Shown one piece after another: positions 22,272-26,229 of a stretch of DNA of 26,229 nucleotides. Location: IMG/VR virus record IMGVR_UViG_3300017987_000325, positions 1-26,229 of that record; one strand, given 5' to 3'. Origin of the DNA: a virus. Position 1 is the first letter of the stretch; every line of letters starts with the position of its first letter. The notes under the pieces are model-generated. The model searched no databases. It was not told where the DNA came from and saw only the letters and a program-made list of their open reading frames with translations. The position numbers and the translations under genes are program-made.

Positions 22272-22964
22272 CTAAAAGTTAAAATCCATCTGTTCGTGAC
22301 CGTCTGACGACCAGTCGTCTTCTTCAGGGGATATGTCTGTTTCTTTCCATGTTTTATTGTTAATCACCTGTGACACTAGGCCGGGACTGCAACCGAATCT
22401 TTTTGAAATCTCCTTTTGTGTTATGCGTGGGTATATAGCGCGAATCTGTCGTGCTTTCTCTAAGCTGAGAGCTTCGCCCCTTCTAGCTTTACCTTCATTC
22501 TTGTAAGCGTCTTTGTGATTCTGAGAGTGAGTTCCATATTCGAGATGGGTGGGTTCACAGCAGGACTTACAAAAACATTTGTGCATGGTGACGAGACCTT
22601 TTGGTCGAGGTCCTAGGAAGACGCGTGCTGATTGGGAGTGAGCCTTCAGGCTTTTTCCGCGGAAATGCACAACACCATAACCATTATCATATTTCGAACC
22701 AGGCCAGATACGACATCCATTTTTTTGTGGAGGAATGCGCATAATAATATTGCGCAATTCTTCATCGTTTTCAGCATGAAAGCACTGGCATGACCTGCTC
22801 TTTCCTGAGAGAAGGTCGCTTCTTCGCACAGTGGTTATTCTTCCACATTGACAAAGGCATTCGTAACGGTGAGAGCGTTTTTCATAGTGACTCCACCTTA
22901 AAACTTTTAATTTTCCGACTTCATGGCCGACAATATCATTGATGTCTATTTTAAATTTAGCCAT
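22272..22964 (-). CDS. HNH homing-type endonuclease with N-terminal zinc ribbon and C-terminal HTH
   Basis: Three parts are visible. The first 62 residues (VGKLKVLRW; ECLCQC and CQC, with C36, C38, C40, C59 and C61) are the small zinc ribbon of phage homing proteins. Residues about 80-152 are an HNH domain of the CRIWPG...YG...AHS...CCEPTHLEYGTHSQNH type, with H129 and H140 and the N..D/H end. Residues 164-207 (LEKARQIRAIYPRITQKEIS, then CSPGLVSQVINNKTW) are an intron-nuclease-type helix-turn-helix. The three together are a typical mobile phage nuclease. It lies on the minus strand, 7 bases after the RHH gene, and is likely transcribed from the promoter at 23172-23207. Family certain, target unknown. 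Confidence 0.88.
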   Translation of the reverse strand: MAKFKIDINDIVGHEVGKLKVLRWSHYEKRSHRYECLCQCGRITTVRRSDLLSGKSRSCQCFHAENDEELRNIIMRIPPQKNGCRIWPGSKYDNGYGVVHFRGKSLKAHSQSARVFLGPRPKGLVTMHKCFCKSCCEPTHLEYGTHSQNHKDAYKNEGKARRGEALSLEKARQIRAIYPRITQKEISKRFGCSPGLVSQVINNKTWKETDISPEEDDWSSDGHEQMDFNF

Positions 22965-22971
22965 CGCTATC

Positions 22972-23151
22972 TTACTTCGAAAACTTTTTTAAGAAATACA
23001 TTAATCCTTTCATTCCCAAAGCCTTCATGGAGATGTTTCGTTTGACTGCTTCCATCTTTAGGAATTGATGTTCTTCTTCGGTGATGTCCATGACAAATTT
23101 CTTTTTCTTTACTGGCATCTTTTTTTCTTTAATTATCCGTCTCTTTTCCAA
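22972..23151 (-). CDS. Ribbon-helix-helix (Arc/ParD-type) repressor-like protein
   Basis: The core KKKKFVMDITEEEHQFLKME continues VKRNISMKALGMKGLMYFLK. This is a single strand then two helices, the RHH fold of Arc, MetJ and ParD-type repressors, which bind DNA as dimers through the strand. I start it at TTG 23151 because AGAGG lies 7 bases upstream on the minus strand, giving 59 residues. ATG 23118 (48 residues) is the alternative. The long-frame ATG at 23190 is unlikely because the promoter -10 lies within its first codons. It is followed by the HNH gene 7 bases on, and a palindrome covers its promoter, so it may repress itself and the nuclease. No toxin gene is adjacent. The fold is likely; the regulatory role is inferred. 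Confidence 0.62.
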   Translation of the reverse strand: MEKRRIIKEKKMPVKKKKFVMDITEEEHQFLKMEAVKRNISMKALGMKGLMYFLKKFSK

Positions 23152-23171
23152 CTTTTTACCTCTTTCGTTAT

Positions 23172-23207
23172 ACGTATAAATATACGTCATGTGGCGATTT
23201 GTGTCAA
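23172..23207 (-). promoter_or_regulatory. Consensus promoter with palindromic operator over the -10 box
   Basis: On the minus strand, a perfect TTGACA (-35, 23202-23207) and TATATT (-10, 23179-23184) are 17 bases apart. The 16-base palindrome at 23172-23187 (arms ACGTATA and TATACGT around AA) straddles the -10. Transcription should start near 23172, about 20 bases before the TTG start of the RHH gene. Such placement of an inverted repeat over the promoter is what an RHH autorepressor uses. The promoter is convincing; regulation by the RHH protein is inferred. Confidence 0.65.
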
Positions 23208-23266
23208 AGTTAATGAATTACTATGACATACTAAATATATAAATAAACCTCGAGGAGGAGGACTTT

Positions 23267-26023
23267 ATGACTAAGAAACGACAAACATATTCTCTTGGAG
23301 GTAAACCTATCTCTGAGATTATGCCTGAGCCTATCATCGCTCAGCGCGCTCCAACAGCTAATGATACTGGGTATCCACTAGGTTCGCTTTGGATTTACCC
23401 AGGAACTGGAACATACATTCTCAACCAAGTTGCTGCTGGTTCTGCAACATGGACGACATTTACACCTGGTTCGTCAGACGTCGACACCCTTACTGGCGAC
23501 GCTGGAGGAGCTATCACCCCGACACTTGGAGATATTGTCCTTGCTGGCGGAACAAACATCACCTCGACAGGAGCTGGCAGCACTATTACGTTTGCTGTCG
23601 ACGATGCCATTACGCTAGCGACATCGGTGACCTCACCAATCTACACATCTGCTGCTGACATGGCCATCACAGCCCCAACAGGTGGAGATATTGCTATTGG
23701 TCTTGGAGATAATGCGGGAGCTAATGAGCTTTCTTTTACTAACTTCGCTGGTGCTGAGATAGCTTATTTAGCATCTACAGGAGACTTCGAAGCTGGCACT
23801 GTTACAGCGCAGACCTCGATGACGACACCTATTTTGAATGGTGAAGCAGCTTTTGACTTAGATATCAACACGCCAGCAGGTCAGGACCTTATCATCACTC
23901 TTGGCGACGCTGCTGGAGCGAACTTCATATCCATTCAAGACAGCGCATCTGTAGAGATGGCCCAGATTAACTCTGACGGTTACATTAACTGTGTAGGTAT
24001 CGACGGCATCCTTGGTAGTGCGACGCCTGCGGCTGCTGACGTGACGACCTTGGAGGCTACAACATCGGTGTTGTCTCCTTTGTATATCACGGCTGCGGCT
24101 ACAGACATGGAAATTCAGGCTACCGCTGGTCAGGACATCATCTTCACGATGGGTGATAATGGTGGTGCGAACTTTATCTATTTCAATGATTCTGATGATG
24201 CCAACGTTGCCTCGCTAGACTCCGACGGTGGTTTGACTGTTGTGGCTTTCACTTTCGCTGGGCTGCTCACGGCTTCAGCCAGTGCTACCATCGAGACGGC
24301 TGGTACTGCCCTTAACCTTGCTACTGACAACGATGCTGCTGCTGTTAATATTGGCTTAGGCAACGTCGCTAGAGCTATCAGCATTGGAACGAGCGCTGCG
24401 GCTCATACCGTTGCTATTGGTTCGGCGTCGGCAGGAGCTATCACTATTGATACTGCGGCGGGTTTCTCGTTAGATGCTGCTACTGCGTCTAACATCACAG
24501 TAACAGGTGCTGGCGTTGACCTTTCACTGCAAGGTGTTGGAGGAGCGGTAAACGTCACGTCTACTCAAACTGAAAACGATGCTATCCTTATCGAAGCTTC
24601 GGCGGGTAACGGTGGTGTTCAGATTCATGCTGGCACTGGAGGTATCCTTATCGGCGATGAGGCTGACACAACGGGTATCACCCTTGGCAACATTGCTCCT
24701 ACAGCGACAAGAAATATTACCATTGGCAGTGGAACTGTTGTAACAGCGTCTGTTACCGACACTATCTCTATCGGTGCTGGCGGAGCTACAACCAACGCAG
24801 ACTCTGTGAAGACAGTCATTATCAACACAGGCGATGTTGAAGTCGGCGAAGTAAACACCAATATCGCGACTGGAGCCTGTACTTCAGGTACACACGCCAC
24901 TGCTATTGCCACAGGGAACAGAGCGGCCGGCACGATGACCTTGAACATGTTCACAGGCACAGGAACCAAGGTTGCTAACATTGGTAATGCCGATGGCCTT
25001 ACTACTTTTAATGTCGACGCTATCACACTGATTAACGACTCTATCAACGTCGCTACCTCCATTAACACTGGAACCTCTACAGGAGCAGTGTCTATCGGTA
25101 ACGCGGCTGCTGGCACTGTCACCATTGACTCTGCCGCTCTTCTTGAGCTTAACGTCGCTGCTGCGGGAGCCATCAACATCGGTAACGATGCTGTGGCTAG
25201 CGATATCGCCATCGGAGACACCACTGGTGCCAGTTCTCTAACATTGTCGGCGGGAACTGGAGAGATCACTGTCAACGGCACCGTCAAAGAGATCGACGCC
25301 GAGTTTTTGTCGAGAAGCGGTGATGATGTCACATTCCACTGTAATCCGATATGTCTGCTCAGTGGAAACGCCCCTGCGCTTCCAACGGGAGCAACAGGAA
25401 CCGTGAACCTGCTAGGGTTCCCGGAGATGACCATGGAACAATACATCCTTGGCGCAGGACAGACGATCATCTCCCCTGTGATGGACGCCACTGGTCTTCT
25501 CGTCTCTGGAGATCTTACAGCCACCGAAGGCTTCGAATACAACTTCGGCGCTGCTTTAGCAACCAGCAGACACACTTATACCATCGGCACAAGCGCAGCG
25601 TTCTTCCTTGAGTGGAGGTTCACCGTCGCTGACGTCACTGGTGCTGAGAGTATCATGATTGGTTTTCGTAAGACGGAGGCTAACAACGCCACGCTTACCA
25701 GTTATACCGACTATGCTCTTATCGGCCTTGATAACGTTACATCTCCAGGCAATGTTGTTATTTCCACAGAGCTTAACAGTGGTGGAACGACAAATACCAA
25801 CACCACAGACGCGTGGGGAGACGGTGAGACACATACTCTTGGAGTTTATGTCTCTGCTGCTGGTGTCGTAACATACACTGTCGATGGAGCAGCTCCTTCG
25901 GTAACAGCAGCGTTTACGTTTGATAACGGAGACACTATAGCTCCCATTTTTAGACTTATGCATGGAGCTGCTGCCCCTGGTGCTATCCACTGGCAGTCGA
26001 TGAAGTGTGGCTTTCAGGCGTAA
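23267..26023 (+). CDS. Tail fibre with repeated beta region and lectin-like C-terminal domain
   Basis: A GGAGGAGGA (23254-23262) sits 4 bases before the ATG. Residues 20-66 (AQRAPTANDTGYPLGSLWIY and on) are the N-terminal anchor of phage fibres. A DIAIGLGDNAGAN-type motif recurs near 140-153, 206-219 and 289-302, with looser repeats of I.IG..A...I.I between about 360 and 660, rich in Gly, Ala, Thr and Ser: a likely beta-helix or trimeric shaft. The last 165 residues (EGFEYNFGAALATSRHTYTI, then FFLEWRFTVADV and TYTVDGAAP) resemble a concanavalin A/laminin G-type lectin fold that would bind the host surface. Length 918 is typical of fibres. It is the last large gene, followed by a hairpin. The host receptor is unknown. 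Confidence 0.82.
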   Translation: MTKKRQTYSLGGKPISEIMPEPIIAQRAPTANDTGYPLGSLWIYPGTGTYILNQVAAGSATWTTFTPGSSDVDTLTGDAGGAITPTLGDIVLAGGTNITSTGAGSTITFAVDDAITLATSVTSPIYTSAADMAITAPTGGDIAIGLGDNAGANELSFTNFAGAEIAYLASTGDFEAGTVTAQTSMTTPILNGEAAFDLDINTPAGQDLIITLGDAAGANFISIQDSASVEMAQINSDGYINCVGIDGILGSATPAAADVTTLEATTSVLSPLYITAAATDMEIQATAGQDIIFTMGDNGGANFIYFNDSDDANVASLDSDGGLTVVAFTFAGLLTASASATIETAGTALNLATDNDAAAVNIGLGNVARAISIGTSAAAHTVAIGSASAGAITIDTAAGFSLDAATASNITVTGAGVDLSLQGVGGAVNVTSTQTENDAILIEASAGNGGVQIHAGTGGILIGDEADTTGITLGNIAPTATRNITIGSGTVVTASVTDTISIGAGGATTNADSVKTVIINTGDVEVGEVNTNIATGACTSGTHATAIATGNRAAGTMTLNMFTGTGTKVANIGNADGLTTFNVDAITLINDSINVATSINTGTSTGAVSIGNAAAGTVTIDSAALLELNVAAAGAINIGNDAVASDIAIGDTTGASSLTLSAGTGEITVNGTVKEIDAEFLSRSGDDVTFHCNPICLLSGNAPALPTGATGTVNLLGFPEMTMEQYILGAGQTIISPVMDATGLLVSGDLTATEGFEYNFGAALATSRHTYTIGTSAAFFLEWRFTVADVTGAESIMIGFRKTEANNATLTSYTDYALIGLDNVTSPGNVVISTELNSGGTTNTNTTDAWGDGETHTLGVYVSAAGVVTYTVDGAAPSVTAAFTFDNGDTIAPIFRLMHGAAAPGAIHWQSMKCGFQA

Positions 26024-26036
26024 TTACTAACTGTTT

Positions 26037-26072
26037 GATGCCCAGCCCTGTTTTTAAGCAGGTCTGGGTATC
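26037..26072 (+). terminator. Hairpin after the fibre gene, likely terminator
   Basis: GATGCCCAG (26037-26045) pairs with CTGGGTATC (26064-26072), one G-T wobble included. CCTG (26047-26050) pairs with CAGG (26059-26062) above a single mismatch, closing on a T-rich loop. Only ATCTTAAC follows, so the T run is weak; it could be an mRNA end-protecting stem instead. Confidence 0.6.
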
Positions 26073-26097
26073 ATCTTAACAAAAAAAGGAGAAAACA

Positions 26098-26229
26098 ATG
26101 GAAGACAAGAACAAACTTGTTTTTAATTATGAGAAAGAAGGAAGAGTATGTAGCTTTGAGGTGGGCATTGATACCCCCTTAGGAGAGGCATACGACGCTG
26201 CTATCGCTTTTTTGATGAAGATGAAAGAG
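26098..26229 (+). CDS. Start of a hypothetical protein (3' truncated by window end)
   Basis: ATG 26098 follows AAAGGAG at 26085-26091, spaced 6 bases, a strong ribosome site. Forty-four codons are seen: a polar start (MEDKNKLVFNYEKEGRVCSF), then EVGIDTPLGEAYDAAIAFLM. The sequence is soluble and helical, without a recognised motif. It follows the fibre and its hairpin, so it could be a small fibre-assembly gene or begin the lysis region. The visible part cannot decide. Confidence 0.6.
   Translation, partial: MEDKNKLVFNYEKEGRVCSFEVGIDTPLGEAYDAAIAFLMKMKE

Noticed and set aside
22972-23151. Toxin-antitoxin pair formed by the RHH protein and its neighbour
   Set aside because: No small toxin of the ParE, RelE or similar type is adjacent; the neighbour is an HNH homing-type nuclease.
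24625-25575. Long minus-strand open frame (316 codons) inside the fibre gene
   Set aside because: It is antisense to a repetitive Gly/Ala/Thr-rich gene, where stop-free shadow frames are common. Its product is a low-complexity Val/Ala/Pro string with no domain or ribosome site.
1-26229. CRISPR array, integrase, attachment sites or lysis genes
   Set aside because: No regularly spaced repeats and no recombinase, holin or endolysin motif were found in any frame; a lysis module may lie beyond the window.

Overview
The window looks like a piece of a tailed-phage genome, or a prophage that has kept its structural genes. It runs from the end of a DNA-replication module through packaging, head and tail genes. 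Almost every gene lies on the + strand, close packed with ATGA/TAATG overlaps. The exceptions are two minus-strand HNH-endonuclease cassettes and one small repressor-like gene. The portal resembles the P22 group and the major capsid protein resembles the N4 gp56 group. No tape-measure, sheath or tail-tube gene is recognisable, so a short-tailed (podovirus-like) virion is the best reading. No integrase, lysis gene, tRNA or host gene is visible. The bacterial host cannot be named from this sequence.

Layout. Positions 2-911 hold a replication initiator that seems broken by a +1 shift in an A5 run. Positions 935-2810 hold a DnaB-type helicase and a RusA-type resolvase, with a decayed copy of the rusA start between them. 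Positions 2807-5225 carry small early genes: an orphan C5-type cytosine methyltransferase-like protein, a double zinc-ribbon protein and several unknowns. Positions 5225-6890 encode the small and large terminase subunits. An adenine-type (type III Mod-like) methyltransferase at 6874-8031 sits between terminase and portal. It is followed by a 158-base gap (8032-8189) with palindromes and RNA stems. The portal is at 8190-10244, and HNH cassette 1 lies antisense at 10193-10783. Then come a small unknown, the scaffold, the major capsid protein and a probable decoration protein (10832-13472). The head-to-tail connector and tail genes follow (13539-18502), then a GNAT acetyltransferase and three probable virion or ejection proteins (18502-22191). 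Cassette 2 (RHH protein plus HNH nuclease, minus strand) fills 22272-23207. A 918-residue tail fibre (23267-26023), a hairpin and the start of one more gene close the window.

How the parts work together. Initiator, helicase and resolvase would load and run the replisome and resolve branched DNA for packaging. TerS and TerL would cut the DNA and drive it through the portal into a scaffold-assembled head. The connector and tail proteins, the ejection proteins and the lectin-tipped fibre would form the tail. The two methyltransferases probably modify phage DNA.

Most notable points: a palindromic operator centred on a consensus promoter for the RHH-HNH cassette; the structured RNA or operator region before the portal; a repeated FCCH-like beta domain shared by two virion proteins; a 27-codon mini-gene that looks like a decayed copy of the next gene's start; and the apparent frameshift in the replication gene.
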